DNA of 64,000 nucleotides from Pseudooceanicola antarcticus (GCF_900215355.1 NZ_OBEA01000006.1:186001-250000); one strand, 5' to 3'; shown: positions 9,104 through 17,336, counted from the first letter of the stretch. Notes: generated by a model from the sequence alone, not told the origin. Numbers and translations: made by a program.

Positions 9104-9984
9104 CGCCGCGATCCCCCGCCGGCAGCCCCGCTCTGAGAGGGATGGACCATGACCCAATCCTCGCCGGGGATATCCGGAAACCCCTGGAAATTCAGCGCAT
9201 TGTCGAACTTCGCGCGGCAGGTGGCAAAGCGCTTGTCACATCCCGCCTCGAGGCGGAAAAGCGCCCCTGCTCCGGGATCGACCGGCAGCGGCGTCCAGAG
9301 CTCGATCTGCCGGATCTCGCCCAGGTCCCGATCCTGCTTGATCGGCACCGAGAGCCCCTCGGCGGGCCCATCCAGAACCTCGATACGACCGTGCGAGAAC
9401 CAGCCCGCGGCAAAGCCTGCCAGCGCGGGAAAGTGGATCTGCGAGAGGCTCTCGATCCCTGTGGCCTGCACCTCTGCGCGGTAGCCGGGCTGCGCCAGGT
9501 CGACGCCACAGCCCTGTCCGCCCAGAACGGCGGCACAGGGTTTCTGGTAGATCCGCCCCATGGGCTGGTTCAACACCTCGGAAAGCCCGCGCAATTCGGC
9601 CCGGAAGGCACCACCGGCGCGGGTCAGCTCTCCGATACTGCCCCGGAAGACCACCTGCCGCGCCTCGGGCGAAGCCCAGTTGACCAGCCAGGCCACCACC
9701 CCGGCCCCGTCGAAACGGCCTGCCTCGATATCCTCTTCGCGGATCGCGGCATAGCTCAGTGCGCCGATGGCCTCGGAATTGTCGACCGAAAGCCCGGTGC
9801 CCTGTTGCAGCGCCGCCGCCGAAAGCCCGGTGTCGGCGCGAAAGGTGATGCCCTCGAAGCTGAGGTCACGGTCGTGATCGGTAAAGCCCAGCACCACGCC
9901 GTCCGTACGGGTGATCGCCCAGGCATGGCAGGTGGTGGTGGCGCCGCTTTGCAGATGCGCGGCCAGCTCGCTGTTGAACGCCAT
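9100..9984 (-). CDS. GTA baseplate hub protein, DUF2163/BR0599 type (g13)
   Basis: This 294-residue protein corresponds to Rcc01696, the hub of the tail tip. The N-terminal DUF2163 region is followed by a C-terminal BR0599-type domain. Four cysteines are placed as two pairs, Cys150/Cys159 and Cys249/Cys256, which fits a metal or iron-sulfur site like that of lambda tail protein L; I recall that an iron-sulfur cluster was reported for the R. capsulatus hub. The ATG shares one base with the g12 stop, and the stop overlaps the g14 start. Confidence 0.92.
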   Translation of the reverse strand: MAFNSELAAHLQSGATTTCHAWAITRTDGVVLGFTDHDRDLSFEGITFRADTGLSAAALQQGTGLSVDNSEAIGALSYAAIREEDIEAGRFDGAGVVAWLVNWASPEARQVVFRGSIGELTRAGGAFRAELRGLSEVLNQPMGRIYQKPCAAVLGGQGCGVDLAQPGYRAEVQATGIESLSQIHFPALAGFAAGWFSHGRIEVLDGPAEGLSVPIKQDRDLGEIRQIELWTPLPVDPGAGALFRLEAGCDKRFATCRAKFDNALNFQGFPDIPGEDWVMVHPSQSGAAGGGSRR

Positions 9985-10616
9985 CAGACCCGCAGCTCCA
10001 CCACCGGGACACTGGGTACATCGCCGGCCCGGAAGGAGGCCACCGAGGTCTGGATACGTTCGGTATCGAACCGCACCGGCACGTCGAACTCGAAACCGGC
10101 GGTGATCTCCATGCCCGTATTGGGGGCGGTGGCAAAGGTCACCACGCCCGTGGTGACATCGACCGAGTAATGCAGCCCGTCCTGCAACTCGTCATCCTCG
10201 ACCCCGACGCGCACCGTGCCCAGAACGGGCTTGGTGATGGGCCGCGCATAGCTCTGGGCGCCCGAGGCATAGGTCTTGATCAGCGGAAAGCTGAGCGTCT
10301 CTCCATCCCCGATGGCGATCACCTGGTCCCGATAGTCGACCTCCAGGCTGGGCAGGCAGGACTTGTAGTCGGACCAATCCTTCCAGCGGAACCCGTGCAG
10401 CTGCCCCTGACGCGCCTCGAAGAAGGCAATCAGCGTCTCTACATCATCGAGAGAGCGCATGGACACCCCCGCATCGAAGCGCCGCCGCGAGTGCTCCCAG
10501 GGCGTGTTGCGCTCCTCGAAGCCATTGGCCAGCGTCACCACCTCGGTGCGCCGCTCTGGGCCTCCGGTGGAGCCGAAAGAGAGATTGGCGGGAAAGCGGA
10601 CCTCGTGGAAGGACAT
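9984..10616 (-). CDS. GTA distal tail protein, DUF2460 family (g12)
   Basis: This 210-residue protein (TIGR02217/DUF2460) corresponds to Rcc01695, the distal tail ring linking tube to hub. It begins MSFHEVRFPANLSFGSTGGP, typical of the family, and contains the WKDWSDYKS segment. I chose ATG 10616 because GAGGAG lies 6 bases upstream; the reading frame is open further but would overlap g11. Confidence 0.93.
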   Translation of the reverse strand: MSFHEVRFPANLSFGSTGGPERRTEVVTLANGFEERNTPWEHSRRRFDAGVSMRSLDDVETLIAFFEARQGQLHGFRWKDWSDYKSCLPSLEVDYRDQVIAIGDGETLSFPLIKTYASGAQSYARPITKPVLGTVRVGVEDDELQDGLHYSVDVTTGVVTFATAPNTGMEITAGFEFDVPVRFDTERIQTSVASFRAGDVPSVPVVELRV

Positions 10617-10626
10617 GGCGATCTCC

Positions 10627-11244
10627 TCAGCGGTTGCGGGCACCGCGCGACAGGGCGCGGCTCATCTGGGCGGCAATCTGGCTTTGCGAACGGCGGAAGC
10701 CCTCGACATCCGGAGTCGTGATGTTGATCACCACGTTGGCAGGCCCCTGCCCCTCCATCCGCACGCCAAGACGACCGTCGGCGCCACGCGAGAGCGGCAT
10801 GATCGCCTCGGGACCCGCCTCTCCCATCAGGCCCGTGCCGCCGCGCATGGGGAAATAGGTGGGAGAGGACACCACGCCGCCCTTGGCGAAGGGCATGACG
10901 TTCTGCACCAGCCCGCCGACGCCCTGGGCGATAAGCCCGCCGAAATGGTCCGTCACCGGCTTCACGGCAGCGGAATAGGCGGCGTTGACCATCGAGTTGG
11001 CGACGGTCTTCATTGCGTCCGACAGGCGCATCCCGTCGAAGAGCACCCCGTCCAGCGCCCGGCGCAGACCTCGGCTGAGGCCGCGTTCCAGCGTCTGCAC
11101 ATCCTTGCCCGTCTCGGCCAGGGCGCTACGCATGCGGCGCAGCTCACTGTCGAAGCCGGCGGCCATGTCGGCGGCACCGCCAAGGGTCGCATCAAAGCTG
11201 TCCACCTGCGCCTGCAGCGCTTCCAGACCGTTCAGATCATCCAT
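10627..11244 (-). CDS. GTA tail tape-measure protein (g11)
   Basis: This is a short tape measure of 205 residues, corresponding to Rcc01694, as expected for the short GTA tail. The first 80 residues are helical and coiled-coil-like. A conserved tape-measure end follows, with FAKGGVVSSPTYFPMRGG and LMGEAGPEAIMPL. GGAGGCGAGA directly before the ATG at 11244 is a strong ribosome binding site and fixes the start. The start overlaps the end of g10.1 by 8 bases. Confidence 0.92.
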   Translation of the reverse strand: MDDLNGLEALQAQVDSFDATLGGAADMAAGFDSELRRMRSALAETGKDVQTLERGLSRGLRRALDGVLFDGMRLSDAMKTVANSMVNAAYSAAVKPVTDHFGGLIAQGVGGLVQNVMPFAKGGVVSSPTYFPMRGGTGLMGEAGPEAIMPLSRGADGRLGVRMEGQGPANVVINITTPDVEGFRRSQSQIAAQMSRALSRGARNR

Positions 11245-11467
11245 TCTCGCCTCCTGTCTGCTCAGCCGCCCCATCGGGGTAGGCCGCCAGCAATTCATCC
11301 AGCCGCGCCCGGTTCAGCACCGAGGCAGCCTGCGCGCCCTCCCCCAGCATCAGCCGCAGCTCGGCCGGGGTGAGGGCCCAGAACTCCGCCGGGCGCAGGC
11401 CCAGGACCCGCAGCCCGACCTGCATCAGCGCGGGCCAATCGAGGCCGCTCATGCCCGGCCCGCTCAT
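11237..11467 (-). CDS. GTA tail assembly chaperone, TIGR02216 type (g10.1)
   Basis: This small protein (76 residues) corresponds to rcc01693. It shows the family pattern LRPAEFWALTPAELRLML in its first half. In siphophages such a pair of small genes before the tape measure encodes tail assembly chaperones. Its ATG overlaps the g10 stop as ATGA, so translation is coupled. Confidence 0.88.
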   Translation of the reverse strand: MSGPGMSGLDWPALMQVGLRVLGLRPAEFWALTPAELRLMLGEGAQAASVLNRARLDELLAAYPDGAAEQTGGENG

Positions 11468-11787
11468 TCCGTGCCCTGCGGCACCGTGAAGGCCCGCGCC
11501 AGAAGCTCGGCGGCCTTGCGGGCGGCCAGCATCGGCCCGCCCTCGATCTCGACGCTCAGCAGATCCTCGGCCCGACCCTGCCAGCCACCCCCGCGCAGCC
11601 CGGCCACGATCAGCGCCAGCACATCACGGGTGCTGTAGCCGCCACTCTCGAAGCGCTCGACCAGCTCCAGCAAAGAGCCGCTCTCCAGCATCGCTTCCAG
11701 CTCGGCCAGGGCGCCGAGGGTCAGCTTCATCACGTGACGCTGACCATCCAGCACCAGCGCCACCTCACCTGCATGGGGGTTGGCCAT
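11464..11787 (-). CDS. GTA tail assembly chaperone family protein (g10)
   Basis: This 107-residue protein corresponds to rcc01692 (GTA-type tail assembly chaperone, Phage_TAC_11-like). It has the characteristic ANPHAGEVALVLDGQ start and the TLGALAELEAMLES helix. It begins 2 bases after the g9 stop and overlaps g10.1. Together the two small genes take the place of the G/GT chaperones of lambda, but I see no obvious frameshift fusion. Confidence 0.9.
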   Translation of the reverse strand: MANPHAGEVALVLDGQRHVMKLTLGALAELEAMLESGSLLELVERFESGGYSTRDVLALIVAGLRGGGWQGRAEDLLSVEIEGGPMLAARKAAELLARAFTVPQGTE

Positions 11788-11789
11788 GA

Positions 11790-12203
11790 TCAGAGCGCCG
11801 TGAAGCTGAGCGCGCCGGCCGAAGCCATGGAGAGCTCGTAGGTGGCCTCGCCGTTGTGCGCGCCCGAGTATTCAATCGCCGTGACCTGGAAGGGCCCCTC
11901 GACCACGCCGAAGTCGGGGATGATCACCTGGAAGGCCGGGGTTTCGCCATCGAAGAAGATCTGCCGGGCGCGCTCGTCGCTGCCCGCATCCTTGAAGACC
12001 CCCGAGCCGCTGATCGCCGCCGAGCGGACGCCAGCGCCCGACAGCAGCTCACGCCAGCCGCCCTGGCTTTCCAGGCTCGTCACATCCACCGCCTCGGCGT
12101 TGAAGCTCAACCGCGACGCGCGCAGGCCCGCCAGCGTCTCGAAGAGGCCGGCATCGTTCATGTCCACCTTGATCAAAAGGTCCTTGCCGTTCTGGGCCAC
12201 CAT
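11790..12203 (-). CDS. GTA major tail tube protein, TP901-1 family (g9)
   Basis: This is the tail tube subunit (137 residues), corresponding to Rcc01691. The family start MVAQNGKDLLIKVD and the middle DVTSLESQGGWRELL are clear. ATG 12203 is preferred because GGAG stands 9 bases upstream; a GTG three codons earlier is an alternative. The gene lies 23 bases after g8. Confidence 0.93.
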   Translation of the reverse strand: MVAQNGKDLLIKVDMNDAGLFETLAGLRASRLSFNAEAVDVTSLESQGGWRELLSGAGVRSAAISGSGVFKDAGSDERARQIFFDGETPAFQVIIPDFGVVEGPFQVTAIEYSGAHNGEATYELSMASAGALSFTAL

Positions 12204-12226
12204 TGTCGTCACTCCGTCGAAAGGGT

Positions 12227-12637
12227 TCAGGTGTCTTGCACGCGGGCGCGATAGCTCAGGTCGATGCGGCGCAACTGCCCCGCCTCGTCCCGGCGCGCCC
12301 GAGCCTTGAGGAAATTCAGGCTGACCAGGTGACCGCGGCTCAGCGCAGGCATCGGCAGCTCCAGCGCGTCGGAGATGGCGGCGGCCACCTCCTTGGCGGT
12401 CTGGAAACCGGCCTCGGTGGTCACCACCGAGATCGTCAGGTCATGCTCCGCCCCGCTGCCGCAGACCGTCGACCAGTCGCGAACCAGCTCGGGACCGAGG
12501 CTGACATAGGTCGCGGGCGGGGTGCCCTGGGGCGGCGCATCGAAGATATCGCTGCCGACCAGGGCCATCAGCACCGCATTGGTCGAGAGCTGGCCATAGA
12601 GCGCTGCCTGCAGCGCGGCGGAAACCGCATAGCTCAT
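12227..12637 (-). CDS. GTA tail terminator, DUF3168 family (g8)
   Basis: This 136-residue protein (DUF3168) corresponds to Rcc01690, which caps the tube at the neck. It begins MSYAVSAALQAALYGQL and contains LVGSDIFDAPPQGTP and the HDLTISVVTTEAG segment typical of the family. The ATG overlaps the g7 stop as ATGA, and GAGGTG lies just upstream. Confidence 0.9.
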   Translation of the reverse strand: MSYAVSAALQAALYGQLSTNAVLMALVGSDIFDAPPQGTPPATYVSLGPELVRDWSTVCGSGAEHDLTISVVTTEAGFQTAKEVAAAISDALELPMPALSRGHLVSLNFLKARARRDEAGQLRRIDLSYRARVQDT

Positions 12638-12969
12638 GCCAGCACCTCCTCGCGGGCGCGGCAGCGCAGGAACCGGCCCGAGGCATCGGCCTCCTGCACG
12701 GCGTCGATCATGTAGATCCGTTCTCCGTCGCGGAAGCGCTGCCCCGGTTGCGGCCGATTCGAGGCCCCTGGAGGCGCACCGCGCACGATGATCTTCAGCA
12801 GGTTCCGGTGCGAGGCCAGGTCAGCGCGCTGGTGCAGCCCGTCGCGGCCCGGCGTGACTTCGGCCCAGAGGATGCCGAGCGCATCCCAGCTGCTCTCGAA
12901 ACCACCCGCGCCATCAGCGACGCGGACCGGCCGTTCAAGGATCAGCTCTCGGTTCAGACGCGGGATCAT
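12634..12969 (-). CDS. GTA head-tail stopper / head closure protein (g7)
   Basis: This 111-residue protein corresponds to Rcc01689, the SPP1 gp16-like stopper that closes the packaged head. The RPVRVADGAGGFESSW start and the QRFRDGERIYMIDAVQE strand near the C-terminus are typical of the head-tail joining family. Both ends overlap neighbours by 4 bases. Confidence 0.9.
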   Translation of the reverse strand: MIPRLNRELILERPVRVADGAGGFESSWDALGILWAEVTPGRDGLHQRADLASHRNLLKIIVRGAPPGASNRPQPGQRFRDGERIYMIDAVQEADASGRFLRCRAREEVLA

Positions 12970-13565
12970 TGGCGACCTCCCAACCCGATCCGCATGGGCC
13001 GGTAGCGCTCGAGCAGGGCGGTGACCCCGAAGGGGGTGCAGCCTTTGCCGAGTGCCACATCGTTGCGGTACTCGTAGTAATGAGAGGCCATCAGCAGTAC
13101 CGCCTGCGCCAGGTCCGGCGGCACCTCTTGCCAGCTGAGCGCCGCGCCGGCGGTCAGCACGACCTCGATCCGGCCATCCTTGGGTGGTTCGGGCAAATCG
13201 CCCTCGATGGCGCGGAACTTCGGCTCGAAGACGTCCTCGTCGAACGTGTAGTCCGCGGTATCCTGGCTGCTGCGGGCGCCATCCTTGTCGACCAGCGTGA
13301 CCTGCTGGATCAGCCGCACCGGCGCCAGCGGGAAGGCCTGCGCCTTGGGGTTGGCCCAGCTCTGCACGGTCCAGATGAAGTCGCGCTGGAAGATCGCCTG
13401 GCCGGTGCGCCCCTCGACCGCGGCAAGCGCGGCGCGGATGTAGCCCTCCAGCACGTCGTCCTGCGCGCTGTCCTCGGCAAAGCCCGTGCCCAGGCGCAAG
13501 TGTTGCCTGAACTGGCCGACCGGCAGGACCTCTGCGGCTACCTGGTTCACTTCGATCAATATCAT
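12966..13565 (-). CDS. GTA head-tail adaptor (g6), gp6-like
   Basis: This 199-residue protein corresponds to Rcc01688, the adaptor ring below the portal. The helical N-terminus (FRQHLRLGTGF, LEGYIRAALAAVEGRTGQ) and the helical C-terminus (PDLAQAVLLMASHYYEYR) match gp6-like adaptors. I chose ATG 13565: GGAG precedes it, and the 42 extra residues upstream in the open frame do not resemble the family. A 171-base gap without a recognisable feature separates it from the capsid gene. Confidence 0.9.
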   Translation of the reverse strand: MILIEVNQVAAEVLPVGQFRQHLRLGTGFAEDSAQDDVLEGYIRAALAAVEGRTGQAIFQRDFIWTVQSWANPKAQAFPLAPVRLIQQVTLVDKDGARSSQDTADYTFDEDVFEPKFRAIEGDLPEPPKDGRIEVVLTAGAALSWQEVPPDLAQAVLLMASHYYEYRNDVALGKGCTPFGVTALLERYRPMRIGLGGRQ

Positions 13566-13736
13566 CACCGTACTCCGATATTCGGGACCGGCCTGTCCGG
13601 CCCGCGGCGCATCAGGGCAAGAGCCTCCGACGCGTGCCTCCCAACGTTGCTCGGACGGAGGGAGCTGCTGGACAACGCCTGAGAGAGACACGCGCCCGAC
13701 GAGGCCGAAGACCCGGCCCCGCCGGTCCGACGCGTC

Positions 13737-14918
13737 TTACGACGTGCCGAACTTCAGCAGCTTGATGGCGGCGAAATCGCTGACATCCCCGCCGACGCGC
13801 TTGGTGGCGTAGAACAGCACATGCGGCTTGGCGCTGAAGGGATCGCGCAGCACGCGCAGGTCCGGGCGCTCGGCCACGGTGTAGCCGGCATGGAAGTCAC
13901 CGAAAGCGATCGGATAGGCGTCCGAAGCGATGTCGGGCATGTCCTCGGCGATTAGCACCGGGTAGCCCATGAGGCGCGCGGGCTCGCCATTGGCCAGGCC
14001 ATCGGACCACAGGAAACGGCCATCCAGATCCTTGATCTTGCGCACGGCACCGGCGGTCTTCGAGTTCATCACGAAGGTGCCGTTGGCGCGGTAGCGCGCG
14101 CCCAGCGTATAGACCAGGTCGACCAGCGCATCGGCGGGATCATTGGGATCGAAGTCGCCATCGGTGCCCGTGGCCACGTAGCCCAGGCTCTCCCAGGCCC
14201 AGGAGGCCTCGGCCACCTTGGTATGGGTCATGAAGCCCTTGGGCTTGTCGGTGCCATCGCCATTGATGAAGGCATCGGCCTCGGCGCGGGCGAACTTGTC
14301 GGCGATACGCTCGGCCAGCCAGCCCTCGACGTCGAAAGCGCTGTCATCCAGCAGACGCTGGCTCGCCTTGGGCAGGGCCGAGAGCTCGAAGAGCTCGATG
14401 GAGATCCGGTCAACCGCGGGCGTCGAGGTCTCGGAGACGCTGCTCTCGTCGTTCCAGCCGGCGCCCATGTCGCTGGTATCCACCAGCACGTCATAGGAGC
14501 TGGCGTTGACGTTCACCACGTTCGCCACCTGGCGGATCGAGGCCGAGCTCTTCAGCACCGAGCTGATCGTGGCCGAGGTCTCGGGGTCCAGCAGGTAGCC
14601 GCCATCGCCGGTGATCGAGAGCGCCTTGCCCTCCAGCTCCAGCCCGCGCAGGCCGTCGTCATCACCACAGCGCAGGTAGGCGGACACCGCCTTGCGATGC
14701 GGGGCGCCGCTGTCGGCGGCAGAGGCCAGCGCCGGGCGCGCGGCGGTCAGGGATTTGCGATCAAGCATGGTCAGTCGGCTTTCCTGTTGCTGAAGTCTTT
14801 CATCAAGTTCGGCGCGGAAGCCTTTGAACTCCCGCATGAAATCCGAAACGGCGGATTTCACCTCGGCCACGGGAGAGAGGCTCTCCCCAGCCCGAGTTTC
14901 GGTCTCGGTCATACCCAT
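13737..14918 (-). CDS. GTA major capsid protein, HK97 fold (g5)
   Basis: The 393 residues match the HK97-type capsid of GTA (Rcc01687). Residues about 15-55 form a coiled-coil delta-like scaffold region (VKSAVSDFMREFKGFRAELD), which the adjacent protease should remove. The capsid core follows, with GGYLLDPETSATIS, the E-loop and A-domain regions, and a C-terminal FYATKRVGG. CAGGAG stands 7 bases before the ATG. The gene is the natural marker for phylogeny of this GTA. Confidence 0.95.
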   Translation of the reverse strand: MGMTETETRAGESLSPVAEVKSAVSDFMREFKGFRAELDERLQQQESRLTMLDRKSLTAARPALASAADSGAPHRKAVSAYLRCGDDDGLRGLELEGKALSITGDGGYLLDPETSATISSVLKSSASIRQVANVVNVNASSYDVLVDTSDMGAGWNDESSVSETSTPAVDRISIELFELSALPKASQRLLDDSAFDVEGWLAERIADKFARAEADAFINGDGTDKPKGFMTHTKVAEASWAWESLGYVATGTDGDFDPNDPADALVDLVYTLGARYRANGTFVMNSKTAGAVRKIKDLDGRFLWSDGLANGEPARLMGYPVLIAEDMPDIASDAYPIAFGDFHAGYTVAERPDLRVLRDPFSAKPHVLFYATKRVGGDVSDFAAIKLLKFGTS

Positions 14919-14951
14919 CGTCGTCTCCTGGGATGGAAGTGAGAGAGCGCC

Positions 14952-15518
14952 CTAGCGGCCGCCCAATTCGGCCCGCGCGGCCCGGAAGGCCGCCGCCATT
15001 TCGCGCAGGGCATCCTCGGCCGGGCTTTCACCCTTGGCCGCGACCCGCGCACTGGGCAGCATCGGGAAGGTCACCAGAGAGACCTCCCAGAGCTCCAGTT
15101 CCGTCAGGAGCCTGCGGCCCCCGTCATCCTTTGCCGCCCGCTTGGTGCGGTAGCCGATGGAGAGCCCGTCGATAGCGCCGGCGCGGATAAGCGCGGCGGC
15201 TTCGCGGCCCTTCTCGACGCTCTCCAGCAGGTGGCCCTTGACCCAGAGCCCGGTGGCATCCTCGCGGATCTCCTCCCAGACACCGATGGGCTGGGAGGGG
15301 TCGTGCTGCCAGAGCATCTTCACCCGCATCCCCTGCGCCGCGATCCGGGCCAGGGAACCCGCGTAGGCCCCCTTCTGCACCACGTCGCCACCCTGGTCGC
15401 AGGCCCCGAAGCGCGAGGCATAACCCTCGATCGCCATGCCATCGGCCTCGACTACAAGCTCGGAATCGAAACGGTGGAACTTGTGCTCAAGCCCGGCAAG
15501 ATTCTGAAAATCCATCAC
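14952..15518 (-). CDS. GTA prohead protease, HK97 family (g4)
   Basis: This 188-residue serine protease matures the capsid. The two active-site segments are present: His in MLWQHDPSQPIG and Ser in IDGLSIGYRT. It corresponds to Rcc01686. The start is one of two adjacent ATG codons at 15518 or 15515. It ends 33 bases before the capsid start. Confidence 0.93.
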   Translation of the reverse strand: MMDFQNLAGLEHKFHRFDSELVVEADGMAIEGYASRFGACDQGGDVVQKGAYAGSLARIAAQGMRVKMLWQHDPSQPIGVWEEIREDATGLWVKGHLLESVEKGREAAALIRAGAIDGLSIGYRTKRAAKDDGGRRLLTELELWEVSLVTFPMLPSARVAAKGESPAEDALREMAAAFRAARAELGGR

Positions 15519-15527
15519 TCTCTCCCA

Positions 15528-15770
15528 TCAGGGCAGTTTGTCGATCACCGACTGGAAGGCCTCGGCCAGGACCACGCCCACGACGCCGAAGACAATCAGC
15601 CAAAGCCGCTTTTCCAGCCGCTCCAGCAGCTGCTCTATCCGGTCGATCCGCGCATTCAGCGCCTCGATCTGCAGGCCCGAGAGCCGCTCATGGGCGTCCA
15701 GCCGCAGCGCCGGGCCGCATTGGAACTCCTCGTAGCCCGCGCTGCGCCGGATCTCGCGAAGCTCAGACAT
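15528..15770 (-). CDS. GTA head formation protein, rcc01685 family (g3.5)
   Basis: This 80-residue protein has a helical segment (LQIEALNARIDRIEQLLERL) and then a hydrophobic C-terminal helix (LWLIVFGVVGVVLAEAF) that could be membrane-embedded or buried. It matches the small gene between portal and protease in R. capsulatus, needed for head formation. ATG 15770 overlaps the portal stop by 8 bases; the open frame extends further upstream but only as overlap with the portal gene. Confidence 0.85.
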   Translation of the reverse strand: MSELREIRRSAGYEEFQCGPALRLDAHERLSGLQIEALNARIDRIEQLLERLEKRLWLIVFGVVGVVLAEAFQSVIDKLP

Positions 15771-16998
15771 CCGCGCCATCCAGCGAGGCCCCGCGGGCCT
15801 CCAGCGGTGGCAGGCCCAGCAGGGCGCGCTTCTCGGACTGGCTGAGGAAATCCGCCCCCGCCACGCGGCTCCATTGCGCATCGCGCTCGGCGGCAAGCGC
15901 CGGCACCTTGTCCAGGTCCGGGCTTAGCTGCAGATCCTCGCCGGTGAAGCGCTCCAGCCACTCCCCGAGCGCCGCCGTCACGCGGGCTGCCAGCGGCAGC
16001 ACCGTCAGGCGGAAGAAGGCGCGATGTGCCTCCTGGTAATTGGCGTAGGTCGCGTCGCCAGGGATGCCCAGAAGCATCGGCGGCACCCCGAAGGCCAGGG
16101 CGATCTCGCGCGCGGCGGCCTCCTTGGTCTTCTGGAACTCCATGTCCGAGGGGCTGAAGCCCATGGGTTTCCAGTCCAGCCCCCCTTCCAGCAGCATCGG
16201 CCGACCCGCATTGGCCGCGCCCTGGTGGTAGGTCTCCATCTCGGTCACCAACCGGTCGTACTGGTCCGAGGTCATCACTCCCTCGCCATCGAGCCCGCTG
16301 TAGACGATCGCGCCCGAGGGCCGCGCGGCATTGTCCAGAAGCGCCTTCGACCAGCGCGAGGCGGCGTTGTGCACGTCCAGCGCCTGGGCCGCCGCCTGCA
16401 TGGGCGAGAGGCCATAGTGATCGTCCTGGGGATGGAAGCTCTTGAAATGACAGATCGGAGGCCGCTCTCCGGTGACGTCGAAACGGTGTTTCTGCCCGCC
16501 GACCGCATATTCAAAGGCCACCGGCCAGCCATTGGCCCCGGGCACCAGGCTCATCCGATCCGAACGCAGCACATGCAGCTCGACCGGCGCGCCCTCCTCC
16601 GCCGACACGGCCTCGAGATAGCCATTGCCGGTCAGCAGCAGCTGGCCGTAGAGGCTTTCCAGCAGCTCGGCGCGGCCCTGGGCCGGGTTGGGGCTGCGCA
16701 GCAGGCGCAGCACGGGATGTTCGGAGTAGCGGCGCGCATCGTCCTGCAGCACCAGCGGCAGGGCGGCAGCGGCCTCCGCGATCATCTTCACCGCGCGGAA
16801 GCCCACGGGGTTGCCGGCAAAGCCCATGCGGGTCAGAGAGGCTGCGTCACGCGGGCTCCAGGCCACACGACCGGCCGAGCCATAGGCCATGACCCGCCCG
16901 GTGGCAGAGGCCTTCCGCTCGGGCGCGGCCTGCGTGGCCCCGGCAGGCTTGGAGGCCCCCTGGCCTGCGTCGCGCCGGAAATAGTCGATGACCCCCAT
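15763..16998 (-). CDS. GTA portal protein, HK97 family (g3)
   Basis: The 411-residue portal forms the DNA entry ring (Rcc01684). Family segments include VGFRAVKMIAEAAAALPL, LLLTGNGYLE, ICHFKSFHPQDDHYGLSP and FGVPPMLLGIPGDATYANY. AAGGAG lies 8 bases before ATG 16998, which settles the start; 30 upstream codons in frame are not portal-like. Unlike most genes in the cluster it is not coupled to its upstream neighbour: 338 bases separate it from the large terminase. Confidence 0.94.
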   Translation of the reverse strand: MGVIDYFRRDAGQGASKPAGATQAAPERKASATGRVMAYGSAGRVAWSPRDAASLTRMGFAGNPVGFRAVKMIAEAAAALPLVLQDDARRYSEHPVLRLLRSPNPAQGRAELLESLYGQLLLTGNGYLEAVSAEEGAPVELHVLRSDRMSLVPGANGWPVAFEYAVGGQKHRFDVTGERPPICHFKSFHPQDDHYGLSPMQAAAQALDVHNAASRWSKALLDNAARPSGAIVYSGLDGEGVMTSDQYDRLVTEMETYHQGAANAGRPMLLEGGLDWKPMGFSPSDMEFQKTKEAAAREIALAFGVPPMLLGIPGDATYANYQEAHRAFFRLTVLPLAARVTAALGEWLERFTGEDLQLSPDLDKVPALAAERDAQWSRVAGADFLSQSEKRALLGLPPLEARGASLDGADV

Positions 16999-17110
16999 GC
17001 GTGTCTCCTTCGCTCGGTTCCGGCCCCCGATCCGGCGGCCCGTTGCGAAGAAAACTGTGATCATTTTGTTAAGAAGCGCCGAGCCCAACGTCCGGAGGTC
17101 CGATGCACCA

Positions 17111-17141
17111 AGTATAAGTGACTTTTTTCAATGCCTTACAA
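17111..17141 (-). promoter_or_regulatory. Candidate promoter upstream of the GTA portal gene
   Basis: On the minus strand TTGTAA and TATACT are separated by 19 bases in an AT-rich patch that stands out in this GC-rich DNA. It lies downstream of the terminator at 17210-17239 and about 110 bases before the portal ATG. The long spacer makes this a weak promoter call. Confidence 0.3.
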
Positions 17142-17209
17142 GAATCCACGCCCTATTCCCGCCCGCTAGTCTCTCTCCCCCGGCCCACGCATTGATCACC
17201 TCGGAACGC

Positions 17210-17239
17210 AAAAAGCGCCGGCCCTCGCGGACCGGCGCT
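17210..17239 (-). terminator. Intrinsic terminator inside the GTA cluster, between TerL and portal genes
   Basis: On the minus strand AGCGCCGG and CCGGCGCT form a perfect 8-bp stem around a 10-base loop, followed directly by TTTTT. It lies about 100 bases past the large terminase stop, in the direction of GTA transcription. Confidence 0.75.
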
Positions 17240-17252
17240 TCGCTCTATCTGT

Positions 17253-17336
17253 CACTTTGCAAATTGCACTTCGCAGTTTGCACTTCGCTTTTTCACTTTG
17301 CGGCCTGACTTCGCAAAGTGCGAACTCTGCAAATGG
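17253..17336. repeat. Six tandem copies of a ~14-base unit (consensus CACTTYGCAAATTG)
   Basis: Units start at 17253, 17267, 17281, 17294, 17307 and 17323, with sequences such as CACTTTGCAAATTG, CACTTCGCAGTTTG and GACTTCGCAAAGTG. The last is degenerate and ends exactly at the large terminase stop. Units 4 and 5 also form a 9-bp inverted repeat (CACTTTGCG / CGCAAAGTG). The core ACTTTGCAAA resembles sites reported for RamB/PccR-type short-chain fatty-acyl regulators. The array is untranslated in the direction of the neighbouring genes. Confidence 0.8.

Noticed and set aside
13566-13691. N-terminal extension of the GTA adaptor g6
   Set aside because: The 42 extra residues are unlike gp6 adaptors, and ATG 13565 has a good ribosome binding site.
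17253-17336. CRISPR-like array
   Set aside because: The units are 14 bases without spacers and no cas genes are near.
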